This document shows, piece by piece, positions 18,631 to 27,178 of a DNA stretch of 64,000 bases (position 1 is the stretch's first letter; each line of letters begins with the position of its first letter). The stretch comes from Pontibacter amylolyticus. GTDB taxonomy: Bacteria; Bacteroidota; Bacteroidia; Cytophagales; Hymenobacteraceae. Under the pieces are notes generated by a model that worked only from the letters and a program-made list of their open reading frames with translations, was not told where the DNA came from and searched no databases. Both the position numbers and the translations under genes were made by a program. The stretch spans positions 1-64,000 of the forward strand of contig NZ_BMFP01000003.1 of the NCBI RefSeq assembly GCF_014638845.1, read 5' to 3'.

Positions 18631-20133
18631 ATGAGCATTCCGGAAACAAACGGCATTTTTGCGGCGCATTACTTACTGAAAGAACAACTAAGTTCGGGGA
18701 GAATTGAAGAGGTCTGGAAGGCAGAAGACTGGACGGCGGAGGGGGCTCCTGTAACGCTGAGACTGTATGCACCTCATATCCGGCTCGATCATCATAGCCT
18801 GGAGCTGCTGCAGCGGGAACAGGAAGAGCGGGCTTCACTGCAACACCCGCATTTGCTTATTCCTTCGCATTTCGGCGTACACCAAGGTATACCTTTTGAT
18901 GCCGCACCGCTGCAGACACAGCACACCCTGTCGCAGGCTGCTCCGCTACCGGAGAGAGAAGTTGCCCGACTGATTTACCAGGTGGGCAGTGCTTTGGAGT
19001 ACCTGCACACGAGGCAGCCCGCTTTGCCACACCGACAGATCAACCCGGCCAATATTATGGTGGATGCTCAGGGGAATTATCTCCTGGCTGTACCGGCCTT
19101 TAGCAGCCAGTTGCGCACTCTCCTGCACCGCGCTACCGGTACGCCGCTGGCCCAGGGCACCGCCTATGCCGCACCGGAGATGTTTGGTCCCCACCCGAAG
19201 CACTCTGCTGCGAGTGATATTTTTGCACTCGGCGTGAGTTTGTACGAGCTGTGCACCGGTGAAACGCCCTGGCTGGGCAACGGCGGTCTAAGCCTAAGCC
19301 AGGGAGCGGAAATTCCGATCATTTCAGCGCCCTATTCCCGCATACTGAGCAACCTGGTGCGCGCCTGCCTGCATCCTGACCCTGAGAAAAGGCCTACGGC
19401 AAAGGTACTCGTTGAAGAGGCGAATTATTTTCTGGAACACGGCGACTGGAAGTCCTACGGCACTTTTGGCAATGTGACGGCAGAGTCGATCGTTTATAAA
19501 CAAAGGACCTGGCTATGGCCGACCATACTTTTCCTGCTGCTGATAACTGCGCTGGGCGCCGCCTATTACTTCTTAGTATGGAATAAACCCGGTAAGGACC
19601 TAGCTGCTGATACTGATGTAACTACCAGTCTACCAGTCATGCCCGCCATTACTGATTCGTCAGTAGCTGATAGTACGCCAGCAGCGGCCGGCAGCATACC
19701 GAAAGAGGTAAGGCCGGACACACTAACCAGGAGGCAGCCCAGCCAGCAGCCACAAACTAATCCGCCTCAGGCCAGTTCGCCCAAAACACGAGCTCCTTCA
19801 GCCATAAAACCCGCTCCGTCACGCCCGGTACGGCCTGCCTACCCGCAGCCAACCAGCCTGGAAGGTTACCTGAACGGCTTGCTTAACCAGGAAATACCGC
19901 TGGAGGTGCGTGACAGGTGGCGAACGCCCATTAAAAAATACTTCTCTCCGGATGCCATCATCTACGCCCGTATGCACGACGCTCCTTTAGGTAGCTTTGG
20001 TGTCGGTGAGTTTATTGACATTCTTTTGAGCACAGAAGAGGGAAACAGTATTGTCATTGACAAGATCATCTACGATCCAGAGGAAGAAGGCGCAATAGAC
20101 GAGATCAATGTGAGCATCATGGCTACTCAATAA
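18631..20133 (+). CDS. Membrane-anchored serine/threonine pseudokinase
   Basis: The 500-aa protein has a Hanks-type kinase fold at residues 15-270 but lacks the catalytic residues. The ATP-binding Lys position reads VTLR (Arg44), the HRD Asp is Gln136 in HRQINPAN, and the DFG motif is replaced by PAF at 155-157. Fold-supporting elements remain: the APE motif (181-183), SDIFALG (Asp196) and the C-lobe 'P..RPTA'. One membrane span lies at 294-316. A Pro/Thr/Ser-rich linker of about 100 residues follows, then a C-terminal domain of about 90 residues (near 408-500) that is not recognised. It starts a plus-strand run with a DUF5687 permease and ATPase. A binding or scaffold role is inferred. Confidence 0.8.
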   Translation: MSIPETNGIFAAHYLLKEQLSSGRIEEVWKAEDWTAEGAPVTLRLYAPHIRLDHHSLELLQREQEERASLQHPHLLIPSHFGVHQGIPFDAAPLQTQHTLSQAAPLPEREVARLIYQVGSALEYLHTRQPALPHRQINPANIMVDAQGNYLLAVPAFSSQLRTLLHRATGTPLAQGTAYAAPEMFGPHPKHSAASDIFALGVSLYELCTGETPWLGNGGLSLSQGAEIPIISAPYSRILSNLVRACLHPDPEKRPTAKVLVEEANYFLEHGDWKSYGTFGNVTAESIVYKQRTWLWPTILFLLLITALGAAYYFLVWNKPGKDLAADTDVTTSLPVMPAITDSSVADSTPAAAGSIPKEVRPDTLTRRQPSQQPQTNPPQASSPKTRAPSAIKPAPSRPVRPAYPQPTSLEGYLNGLLNQEIPLEVRDRWRTPIKKYFSPDAIIYARMHDAPLGSFGVGEFIDILLSTEEGNSIVIDKIIYDPEEEGAIDEINVSIMATQ

Positions 20134-20160
20134 TTTCTTATACTAAGGTGCAAGGCCTTT

Positions 20161-20196
20161 GGCTTTTTAAGGATTTTTTATAATATTTAAAAAGCC
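20161..20196 (+). terminator. Possible weak terminator after the pseudokinase gene
   Basis: GGCTTTTTAA at 20161-20170 pairs with TTAAAAAGCC at 20187-20196, with a T-rich 16-base loop. It lies between the pseudokinase stop and the permease start. The long loop and lack of a T-run after the right arm make it a weak candidate. Confidence 0.35.
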
Positions 20197-20212
20197 ATAT
20201 ATTTTGTGTCTT

Positions 20213-21688
20213 ATGTTTGGAACTCTCCTCAACCTGCAATGGAAGCAGGCCCGCCGGTCGCCGGCTTACGAGAAAAGCCTGGTAGTTAAGATTATACTCG
20301 GGTTTTTCATCATCTATTTTGCGCTCATCTTCATTGCGCTTGGCTTTTTTAGCCATAAAATACTCGCCGAGGTTTACCCGGACCAAAGCCCTGTTGCCTC
20401 CTTTAACAGCTTCCTGCTCTTTTACTTTTTAATAGACCTGGTTTCGCGCTTCATGCTGCAAGATCTGCCGGTGCTGGCCATTCAGCCATTCCTGCACCTG
20501 CCCGTGAAACGGAACAAGCTGGTGCATTTCGTGCTGCTGCGCTCTATACCCAGTGTGTTCAATCTGCTCATGCTGCTGGTTTTCGTACCGTTCATGCTGC
20601 GTGCAGTGGTGCCCGTGCACGGCATAGGTATAGCGCTGGTCTGGCTGGCTTCCCTCCTTCTACTCACGTTCATCAACAATTTCATACTCATCTACTTCAA
20701 GCGGCAGCTTACCTCAAACCCGAAGATCACGCTACTGCTTGCATTAGTAGTTGGTGGCCTCATGCTGCTCGACTACTTGCAGGTGCTGTCACTGCGTCAG
20801 GTTTCTATGGTGGCCTTTGGTGCCTTGCTGCAGCAACCCTGGCTCATAATCCTGCCTTTGCTGATGCTGGTGGGCGTATACCTGCTTAACTACCGGTTTC
20901 TGATGCAGCACCTTTATCCGGAAGAGATCTATGTCAAAAGAGTAGCCACGGTGGAAGGCAGTGACATGGCGTTCCTGAACAAGTTTGGCGATACCGGAAA
21001 GTTGATCGCACTGGAGTTGAAACTGATCTGGCGCCACAAACGGCCGAAGTCCATGGTGATGATATCGGCCTTCCTGCTGTTTTACGGTCTTATTTTCTAT
21101 ACCAACAAGGTATACCTCGAGGGCTGGGGCATGCTTATCTTTGTGGGTATTTTCGTGACGGGCGCCCCGATGTTCAACTACGGCCAGTTTGTGCCGGCCT
21201 GGCAAAGCGCCCACTACGACGCCCTGCTCACCAGACCGATTTCAACTTACCAGTATGTGAAAGCAAAGTACCTCATGTTTGTGCCTTCTATCCTGCTGGT
21301 GACCGTCCTTACGCTCCCCTATGCCTTGTTCGGCACGAAAGTGCTTCTCATTAACCTGGCCAGCTGCGTGTTCAACATTGGCGTGAACTCTATTGTCGTG
21401 CTATACTTTGCAGCGCTTAACAAGGAGCGACTCGACCTGAGCAATGGTTCTGCCTTTAACTGGCAAGGCGTGGGAGCCTCCAAGTTTGTGATGATGCTGC
21501 CGATGGTCCTGGGACCGGTTGCGATCTTCCTGCCTTTCTCTTTTATGGACATCCCGCAGTGGGGTATTTTCGCGCTTGCCTTTACTGGTGCGTTGGGAAT
21601 CGTTTTCCACCGCCAGCTGCTTCGCAAGATGGCCAAACGACTCGAAGACAGAAAGTATACCCTGGCTGCAGGCTACAGACAGCATTAA
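20213..21688 (+). CDS. DUF5687 family membrane protein, ABC transporter permease subunit
   Basis: The product is about 491 aa from the ATG at 20213; a TTG nine bases earlier would add only three residues, so the ATG is preferred. It starts FGTLLNLQWKQARRSPAYEK, typical of the Bacteroidota DUF5687 family, and has ten or more membrane spans in two blocks separated by a charged stretch near residues 250-275 (KLIALELKLIWRHKRPKS). An ABC ATPase gene follows 48 bp later, so the two probably form one exporter. The substrate is unknown. The pseudokinase gene upstream in the same direction may be part of the unit. Confidence 0.8.
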   Translation: MFGTLLNLQWKQARRSPAYEKSLVVKIILGFFIIYFALIFIALGFFSHKILAEVYPDQSPVASFNSFLLFYFLIDLVSRFMLQDLPVLAIQPFLHLPVKRNKLVHFVLLRSIPSVFNLLMLLVFVPFMLRAVVPVHGIGIALVWLASLLLLTFINNFILIYFKRQLTSNPKITLLLALVVGGLMLLDYLQVLSLRQVSMVAFGALLQQPWLIILPLLMLVGVYLLNYRFLMQHLYPEEIYVKRVATVEGSDMAFLNKFGDTGKLIALELKLIWRHKRPKSMVMISAFLLFYGLIFYTNKVYLEGWGMLIFVGIFVTGAPMFNYGQFVPAWQSAHYDALLTRPISTYQYVKAKYLMFVPSILLVTVLTLPYALFGTKVLLINLASCVFNIGVNSIVVLYFAALNKERLDLSNGSAFNWQGVGASKFVMMLPMVLGPVAIFLPFSFMDIPQWGIFALAFTGALGIVFHRQLLRKMAKRLEDRKYTLAAGYRQH

Positions 21689-21736
21689 CCAGCTCCACAA
21701 TCAAAAGACGAAAACATCAGCTATACCTGAAAAGAA

Positions 21737-22441
21737 ATGAATATGATAATTGAAGTAAAAGATCTTGTAAAGGCCTACAGCGACACCACGGTCGTGAACA
21801 TACAATCCTTGCACGTGGCAGCCGGCGAAACCATTGGTTTGGTAGGGAACAACGGGGCCGGCAAAACCACCCTGTTCCGGATGCTGCTGGACCTGGTGCG
21901 CCCCACTGACGGCGTTGTTACCTCAAAAAGTATACCTGTAGCCCACAACGATGCCTGGAAATACTATACTGGTTCGCACCTCGACGAGGGATTTCTGATA
22001 GACTACCTGACGCCGGAAGAATACTTTAAATTTATCGGCGACCTGCACGGCCTGTCCACCGGCGACATTCAGGAGCGTTTGCAGCCGTTTATGGATCTGT
22101 TTAATGGGGAGATACTGCAGCAGCGCAAGTACATCCGCGACTTCTCGAAGGGAAACCAGAAAAAAGTAGGTATAGCCGCGGCCGCACTCTCGCATCCCGA
22201 GCTCCTGATCCTCGACGAGCCCTTTGCCAACCTCGACCCCAGCTCCCAGATCAGGCTCAAAAACCTGCTGCGCAGTCTCCACGAACAGCACGGCATGACC
22301 CTGCTTATCTCCAGTCACGACCTCAGCCACGTCACCGAGGTATGCGAGCGCATCGTCATTCTGGAGAAAGGCCAGATCGTGCAGGATATGCAAACGACCC
22401 AAGACACCCTGCAGGCTTTGGAAGCCTACTTCACGGTATAG
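21737..22441 (+). CDS. ABC transporter ATP-binding protein
   Basis: The 234-aa ATPase has Walker A GNNGAGKTT near residues 37-45, a variant signature motif FSKGNQKKVG near 136-145 (in place of LSGGQ), Walker B LLILDEPFANLDPSS near 155-169 and the H-loop ISSHDLSH near 192-199. This set matches the CcmA/YhaQ-like export ATPases that pair with DUF5687 permeases. A second ATG two codons in (MIIEVKDL) is an equally good start. A strong intrinsic terminator follows 24 bp after the stop codon, marking the operon end. Confidence 0.9.
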   Translation: MNMIIEVKDLVKAYSDTTVVNIQSLHVAAGETIGLVGNNGAGKTTLFRMLLDLVRPTDGVVTSKSIPVAHNDAWKYYTGSHLDEGFLIDYLTPEEYFKFIGDLHGLSTGDIQERLQPFMDLFNGEILQQRKYIRDFSKGNQKKVGIAAAALSHPELLILDEPFANLDPSSQIRLKNLLRSLHEQHGMTLLISSHDLSHVTEVCERIVILEKGQIVQDMQTTQDTLQALEAYFTV

Positions 22442-22464
22442 CTATACCGCATCACCTCAGGTAT

Positions 22465-22505
22465 AAAAGCCACCAGTTTAGTTTCTGGTGGCTTTTGCTT
22501 TTTAA
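22465..22505 (+). terminator. Rho-independent terminator after the ABC exporter genes
   Basis: AAAAGCCACCAG (22465-22476) and CTGGTGGCTTTT (22485-22496) form a perfect 12-bp stem with an 8-base loop, followed by GCTTTTTAAAA. It sits just after the ATPase stop codon. Confidence 0.9.
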
Positions 22506-22623
22506 AACAAGCTGATCCGGAAGCTTATCGCCCTAATAGAAAACTTTACGATTAAGCTTACAGTACTATAACGCAGGTAAGTTTTAGTTTAACTAACCAG
22601 GTATACCTAAGCGATCTTCTTCC

Positions 22624-23994
22624 ATGAAAGCGTACCTTCTTGTTCTCTTTCTCTTGTTGAGCTTATTCCCTGCCCTGGCGCAGCAGCCTGTCAATTCCCG
22701 CGAACGGGAGGTGGTGTTCCGCTCTGTGAATCTAATCCCGATGGACAAAGAACAGGTGCTCGAGAACCAGACGGTGGTCGTGAAAGACGGCAAGATAAGC
22801 GCCATTGGCAGCAATGGCAAAGTGAAGCACAGCAAGAATGCACTGATCGTGGACGGCAGAGGGAAGTACCTGATGCCCGGTCTGGCCGAAATGCACGCGC
22901 ACGTCCCTCCTGTCGATGACCTGGAGCCGATGAAGGAAGTGTTGCAACTGTTCGCGCTGCACGGCATCACCACGATCCGGGGGATGCTCGGGCACCCGCG
23001 CCACCTGGAACTGCGCAGCAAACTGCAATCAGGCGAGTTGATCGGTCCCCGTTTCTATACCTCTGGTCCGTCGCTAAATGGCAACAGCGTCAAAACTCCC
23101 GAAGCGGGTACCGCGATGGTCAGGCAGCAGAAGCAGGCGGGCTACGATTTCCTGAAGCTTCACCCCGGCCTCAACAACGAGACATTTGCCGCCATCGCCC
23201 GCACCGCCAACCAGGAAAAGATGCCCTTTGCCGGCCACGTATCCTATGATGTTGGGGTTTGGCGGGCCATTGAGGCGGGATATGCGTCCATCGACCATAT
23301 GGATGGTTTCATTGAAAGCCTGGTACCGGAACTGGACGCTATACCTGAGCAGGAGGCCGGACTCTTTGCCATGTACATCAGCGACCAGGCAGATACCACC
23401 CGTATACCGAAACTAATGGCTGCTTTGCGCGAAAAGAACATCTGGATAGTACCTACACAGGCACTTGCCGAGCGCTGGATGTCGCCGGCTGAGTCGCCTG
23501 AGACTTTGGGTAGCAAACCGGAAATGCGATACATGAACCCCAAAACAGTACAAAACTGGATTGCCTCCAAACAGAAACTAATGGCCGACCCGCGCTACGA
23601 CGCCGAGTCCATGGGCAGGTATGTGGACCTCCGCCGCAAGCTCATCAAAGCCTGCAACGACAACGGGGTGGGACTGCTGCTGGGCTGCGACGCCCCACAG
23701 GTGTTCAATGTGCCCGGCATCTCCACGCATCAGGAGCTGGAATACCTGGTAGCGGCAGGGCTCAGCCCCTACGAGGCCCTCCGGACAGGAACTGTCAACG
23801 TGGGCAAATACTTTAAGCGCGACGATATAGGCGTGCTGAAAGTGGGGGCTGCGGCGGACCTGTTGCTGCTCCACGGCAATCCGCTCAAGGATATTTCCCA
23901 AACCCAGCGTATAGCAGGTATCGTGATCGGACAAACCTATCTGCCAGAAGCCTACATTAAACAGGAACTGAAGAAAATGGAGAAAGCAAAATAA
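22624..23994 (+). CDS. Secreted amidohydrolase family protein
   Basis: The 456-aa protein has a signal peptide (about residues 1-20, ending ALAQ). The metallo-dependent hydrolase fold follows with H-x-H in YLMPGLAEMHAHV near residues 80-92, a Lys in FLKLHPG near 177, further metal ligands in FAGHVSYDVGVW near 201-212, and the catalytic Asp in LLGCDAPQ near 354-361. The C-terminal DLLLLHGNPL closes the small beta-domain. This architecture matches imidazolonepropionase-like/prolidase amidohydrolases, which hydrolyse amide or cyclic amide bonds. It would act in the periplasm. The exact substrate cannot be assigned. Confidence 0.87.
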   Translation: MKAYLLVLFLLLSLFPALAQQPVNSREREVVFRSVNLIPMDKEQVLENQTVVVKDGKISAIGSNGKVKHSKNALIVDGRGKYLMPGLAEMHAHVPPVDDLEPMKEVLQLFALHGITTIRGMLGHPRHLELRSKLQSGELIGPRFYTSGPSLNGNSVKTPEAGTAMVRQQKQAGYDFLKLHPGLNNETFAAIARTANQEKMPFAGHVSYDVGVWRAIEAGYASIDHMDGFIESLVPELDAIPEQEAGLFAMYISDQADTTRIPKLMAALREKNIWIVPTQALAERWMSPAESPETLGSKPEMRYMNPKTVQNWIASKQKLMADPRYDAESMGRYVDLRRKLIKACNDNGVGLLLGCDAPQVFNVPGISTHQELEYLVAAGLSPYEALRTGTVNVGKYFKRDDIGVLKVGAAADLLLLHGNPLKDISQTQRIAGIVIGQTYLPEAYIKQELKKMEKAK

Positions 23995-24081
23995 AGAACG
24001 GCGCTATAACCAAATGCCTCCTGACCTGTTAGGAATCCGATACTTTAAAAAAATTCTAACCACATTATTAACCGCAAACCT

Positions 24082-24855
24082 ATGAAATTAAAATCCATAC
24101 TTATGCTGGCAGGCCTGCTGCTGATGCTATCAGCGCAAGCCCAGCAAACGAAGAGCACTGACCGCATTGAAACCGAAAAAGGACCGCTCACCATACAGCC
24201 TGTCCTGCATGGCACGCTGGCGCTTACATGGGGCGGGAAAACGATTTACGTTGATCCCTACGGCGGAGCGGAAGTATTTAAAGGTATAGCAGCCCCCGAC
24301 CTGATCCTGATCACCGACATCCACCCAGACCACCTCGACCTGAAAACGCTGGAGGCGATCAACACGGACAAAGCCACCTTTGTAGTGCCGCAGGCCGTGG
24401 CCGATAAGCTGCCTGACAACCTGAAGAAGCGGGTTGTGGTGATCGGCAACAACGACCATACCGAGCAGCACGGCATTTCCATTGCAGCGCTGCCCATGTA
24501 CAACCTGCCCGAAACCGAAGACTCCCGCCACCCCAAAGGTCGTGGCAACGGCTATGTGCTGGAATTCGCTGACAAAACCGTATACCTGTCAGGAGACACG
24601 GAAGACATCCCGGAGATGCGTGCGCTCCGCAACATCGATGTGGCCTTCGTTTGCATGAACCTGCCCTATACCATGGACATTGACCAGGCTGCCGCTGCGG
24701 TGCTAGAATTCAAGCCGACCATCGTATACCCTTACCATTACCGGGGTCAGGACGGACTGAGCGATGTGGAAGCTTTTAAGCGAAAGGTGAACGAAGGAGA
24801 TAAAAACATTGAGGTACGCCTGCGCAACTGGTACCCGGAGAACAATAAGAAATAG
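24082..24855 (+). CDS. Secreted MBL-fold metallohydrolase (UlaG-like)
   Basis: The 257-aa product has a signal peptide of about 20 residues (ending SAQAQ). A metallo-beta-lactamase fold follows with the metal motif ITDIHPDHLD near residues 74-83. The first His of the canonical H-x-H-x-D-H is Asp here. Later ligands are in YLSGDTEDIPEM near residues 173-184 and YPYHYRGQDG near 218-227. This set matches the UlaG-like branch of secreted Bacteroidota MBL proteins. The preceding amidohydrolase gene, 87 bp upstream, is also secreted. Substrate unknown. Confidence 0.85.
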   Translation: MKLKSILMLAGLLLMLSAQAQQTKSTDRIETEKGPLTIQPVLHGTLALTWGGKTIYVDPYGGAEVFKGIAAPDLILITDIHPDHLDLKTLEAINTDKATFVVPQAVADKLPDNLKKRVVVIGNNDHTEQHGISIAALPMYNLPETEDSRHPKGRGNGYVLEFADKTVYLSGDTEDIPEMRALRNIDVAFVCMNLPYTMDIDQAAAAVLEFKPTIVYPYHYRGQDGLSDVEAFKRKVNEGDKNIEVRLRNWYPENNKK

Positions 24856-24878
24856 ACCAAAGCGACTGTATACCCTAC

Positions 24879-25262
24879 ATGCACGACTTCAGGCTGTACA
24901 TTGAATACATTGCCCGTGCCATCGAAGCGATTGGCGTCCTGATCATTGCGATCGGGGCGGCCATTGCGCTCTTTCATTTCATATTTCCGCTGCAGCACAA
25001 CTCCCGACGCTCGTACAAAGTGCTCCGCCACGAGCTCGGCAAGTCCATCCTGCTCGGGCTGGAGATTTTGGTTGCCGCCGATATCATCGCGACCGTGGTC
25101 ACAGAGGCCACCATGGAACGCGTTCTCACGCTTGCATTGATCGTGCTGATCCGTACTTTTCTGAGCCTGTCGCTGCAGGTAGAACTCGAAGGCCGCTTTC
25201 CCTGGCAGCACAGAAAGCCTGAAGCAGAACCTCCCTTGAGCACCCCACAAAATACCCCTTAA
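24879..25262 (+). CDS. DUF1622 family inner-membrane protein
   Basis: The 127-aa protein has three predicted membrane spans, near residues 13-35, 60-80 and 85-102. The segment YKVLRHELGKSILLGLEIL (near 46-64) and IVLIRTFLSLSLQVELEGRFPWQ near the C-terminus are typical of the DUF1622 family, whose function is unknown. It begins 23 bp after the MBL-fold gene and is likely co-transcribed with it. Confidence 0.85.
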   Translation: MHDFRLYIEYIARAIEAIGVLIIAIGAAIALFHFIFPLQHNSRRSYKVLRHELGKSILLGLEILVAADIIATVVTEATMERVLTLALIVLIRTFLSLSLQVELEGRFPWQHRKPEAEPPLSTPQNTP

Positions 25263-25821
25263 CCATACCTGGTATACCTGTTAAAATAGGGCTGAGCTTT
25301 CACAACGGTTCCCGTCGCTCTGACCCACCACGTGGCTCCATTCCCTCGATCTTTGCTCTTTGCATGGCAAACCGGTAACGGGCCACATGACAAAATCAGA
25401 CAAAATCGCTCTTCTTATACCTGGGAGGATGATCCTCTAACTCAGCTCTGATCATCAGGATTGACCAACGCAGCAAGCCGGATTTCGGAAGATACTCTGC
25501 ATAGAAGCGACGGTATCAAATCGTCATCACCACTTTATCGGGCGTGTCTTAAAGAGCTTCCTGTTACGCTTTCACCACTAGCACTCAGAACTTTAACCCG
25601 TTGGCGTATGTTACCCGTGCATGAAAAGCCAATGCGCCTGCCCGATTGGCAGCGCAACAGGCAGCACCTTTGAGAGCTGTTTTGGCAATAAAAAATAAAC
25701 TTTTGAAGTTAGTGTAAAAAGGTTTGTGGATTTACAGCATAAAATCAACTATTCGACTTTCTCAAAAAAATATTATTTTTATATTTACCGCAATTCAACT
25801 TTTACCATTATTCCAAAAAAC
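25263..25821. other. Intergenic region without a supported gene
   Basis: This 559-bp stretch was read on both strands. A 70-codon open frame at 25461-25673 has no recognisable motif, no hydrophobic pattern and Arg/Leu-rich composition, so it is not called. Two TATACC/GGTATA motifs occur near 25265-25280. The last 100 bp turn AT-rich and should hold the promoter of the coiled-coil protein gene. Confidence 0.5.
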
Positions 25822-26505
25822 ATGAAAGCATTCTTTCTTTCCTTATTGATTGTGCTGACCACAGCGGCACCAGCAGTGCAGGCACAGGGAACGGCTAAAA
25901 ATGAGAACAAGTCGGCCACCCCGCTAACCGGCCAGTTTAACGATCTCAAAAGCAAGTCCAACTCCTACATGGAAGGCAACAGAGAGTATAAAGTGGTGAA
26001 TGTCGCCCTGCTTAACTCATTCTGGCAAAGCGTGCAGGCTACGATCAAAGACGTGGAGCAGAAGCAGATCAAAGACCTGAACGCAACCCGTCAGGATCTG
26101 GAAACGGCGCAGGCACGCATCACGGAGCAGGAAAAGGAAATTGAGGCCCTCAAGCTGGACAACGCTCAAAAAGACGCTGCCGTGCAGCAAAGCGAAGACG
26201 CGGTGAACAACCTGCATGTGCTGGGCATTCCGATCCACAAACAGATTTATGTGATCATCAATACGGCCATTATCGCCCTGCTCCTGATTGCGCTCGGCGT
26301 GGTGTACACGCAGTTTAAGAGCAGCAAGAAGGTGACAGACCAGAAGAAGAAAGAGTTTGACGATATCGACCGCGAGTTTGCTGAGTTCAAGAAGAATGCC
26401 CGTGAGCGCGAGATCAAGATCAAGCGTGAGCTGCAAACGGAGATGAACCTGGTGGCGGAACTGAACGACCAGGTTGCCGCCCTGCAAAAGAAAGCACACG
26501 TGTAA
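25822..26505 (+). CDS. Secreted/membrane coiled-coil protein, conserved in Bacteroidota
   Basis: Starting at the ATG at 25822 gives a 227-aa product with a proper signal peptide (MKAFFLSLLIVLTTAAPAVQA). An upstream in-frame ATG at 25726 would bury it behind AT-rich leader residues. A conserved segment QFNDLKSKSNSYMEGNREY is followed by a coiled coil (residues 60-125), one membrane span (near 145-165), and a second coiled coil to the C-terminus. Related Bacteroidota proteins have often been labelled tRNA (guanine-N1)-methyltransferase, but no methyltransferase motif is visible here. A structural or envelope role is more likely. Confidence 0.7.
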   Translation: MKAFFLSLLIVLTTAAPAVQAQGTAKNENKSATPLTGQFNDLKSKSNSYMEGNREYKVVNVALLNSFWQSVQATIKDVEQKQIKDLNATRQDLETAQARITEQEKEIEALKLDNAQKDAAVQQSEDAVNNLHVLGIPIHKQIYVIINTAIIALLLIALGVVYTQFKSSKKVTDQKKKEFDDIDREFAEFKKNAREREIKIKRELQTEMNLVAELNDQVAALQKKAHV

Positions 26506-26533
26506 GCGAATTCTTAAAACCACCAATACGCAT

Positions 26534-26570
26534 AACAGGCTGCCCTGACCACGGGGCGGCCTGTTTTTTT
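26534..26570 (+). terminator. Intrinsic terminator after the coiled-coil protein gene
   Basis: AACAGGCTGCCC (26534-26545) pairs with GGGCGGCCTGTT (26554-26565) with one G-T wobble, followed by a run of seven T. It also sits just after the stop codon of the small minus-strand gene, so the two genes converge on it. Confidence 0.88.
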
Positions 26571-26694
26571 ATGGCCATAGGTGATCGTAGAACTTCTTTC
26601 TGCGCTTAGGTTTTCTATCCCTGCCATACATGTAGTACACAAAGTAACCCACACCATAAAGGATGAGCACGCATGCAATGATAATGACCTCCAT
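26569..26694 (-). CDS. Small single-span membrane protein (41 aa)
   Basis: A minus-strand ATG at 26694 opens a 41-codon frame ending at 26569. The peptide has one hydrophobic span (VIIIACVLILYGVGYFVYY) followed by a strongly basic tail (RDRKPKRRKKFYDHLWP). An N-out/C-in single-pass small protein fits the positive-inside rule. The stop overlaps the T-run of the converging terminator. No family is recognised, but the span-plus-basic-tail composition is far from random. Confidence 0.6.
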   Translation of the reverse strand: MEVIIIACVLILYGVGYFVYYMYGRDRKPKRRKKFYDHLWP

Positions 26695-26787
26695 GCCCTT
26701 TATACGAAACGATCAGGAAAGTCGGCTATCTGTTCTTAGTACCAAAGCAGCTATCACGGCTATCCTCTTCTGCGGCAGTTGCAGGTT

Positions 26788-26901
26788 TTACAAATCGGTA
26801 CTGCACCAATAGGTGCTTAAATAGCCTAGGCCCATTGCCAGCCAACCCACCCAGCTGCCAAAATTGATCGGGTTTACCCTAAACCATGCAGTTAGCAGCA
26901 T
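26788..26901 (-). CDS. Possible small Trp-rich membrane peptide (37 aa)
   Basis: A minus-strand ATG at 26901 opens 37 codons. The peptide is hydrophobic and Trp/Gly-rich (SWVGWLAMGLGYLSTYW at its centre) with few charges. It lies 93 bp upstream of, and in the same direction as, the 41-aa membrane protein gene. No family is recognised and no ribosome-binding site is evident. It may be real or a chance frame. Confidence 0.3.
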   Translation of the reverse strand: MLLTAWFRVNPINFGSWVGWLAMGLGYLSTYWCSTDL

Positions 26902-27178
26902 ATTTTGTGCTCAATACTCTCCCATTTCTGCAGACTCAACGTATATAAGACAAATTTTTTTTTATATACTCCAATAACCCGATTTAGCTAACCAGGCGCT
27001 TGCTTATGTTCAGTGTCAGTCCACCATTTTTTGACAACAGCAGGCATAGGTCCCGGTTGGCTATACCTTACAGTGCAGGGTAAGCCAGCTGCGTATGCTC
27101 CTCGGCTACCCGAGTTACTGAATACCTGATTGTCATTGCGCTTTAAATAAATTCTGTGATTCACTAATTGAGATCATT
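26902..27178. other. Upstream region of the SusC/SusD pair
   Basis: This 277-bp stretch contains no gene. An A/T-rich block lies near 26940-26970. TAAATAAATT lies about 30 bp before the SusC start and may be part of the promoter, but its spacing from the nearest TTG is shorter than the phylum consensus. No sigma/anti-sigma pair is encoded beside the SusC gene. Confidence 0.35.

Noticed and set aside
25461..25673. 70-codon open frame before the coiled-coil protein gene
   Set aside because: No motif, no plausible promoter or start context, and other frames nearby are equally open.
25726..25821. Upstream start for the coiled-coil protein
   Set aside because: It would place 32 AT-rich-coded residues before a perfect signal peptide that begins at the ATG at 25822.
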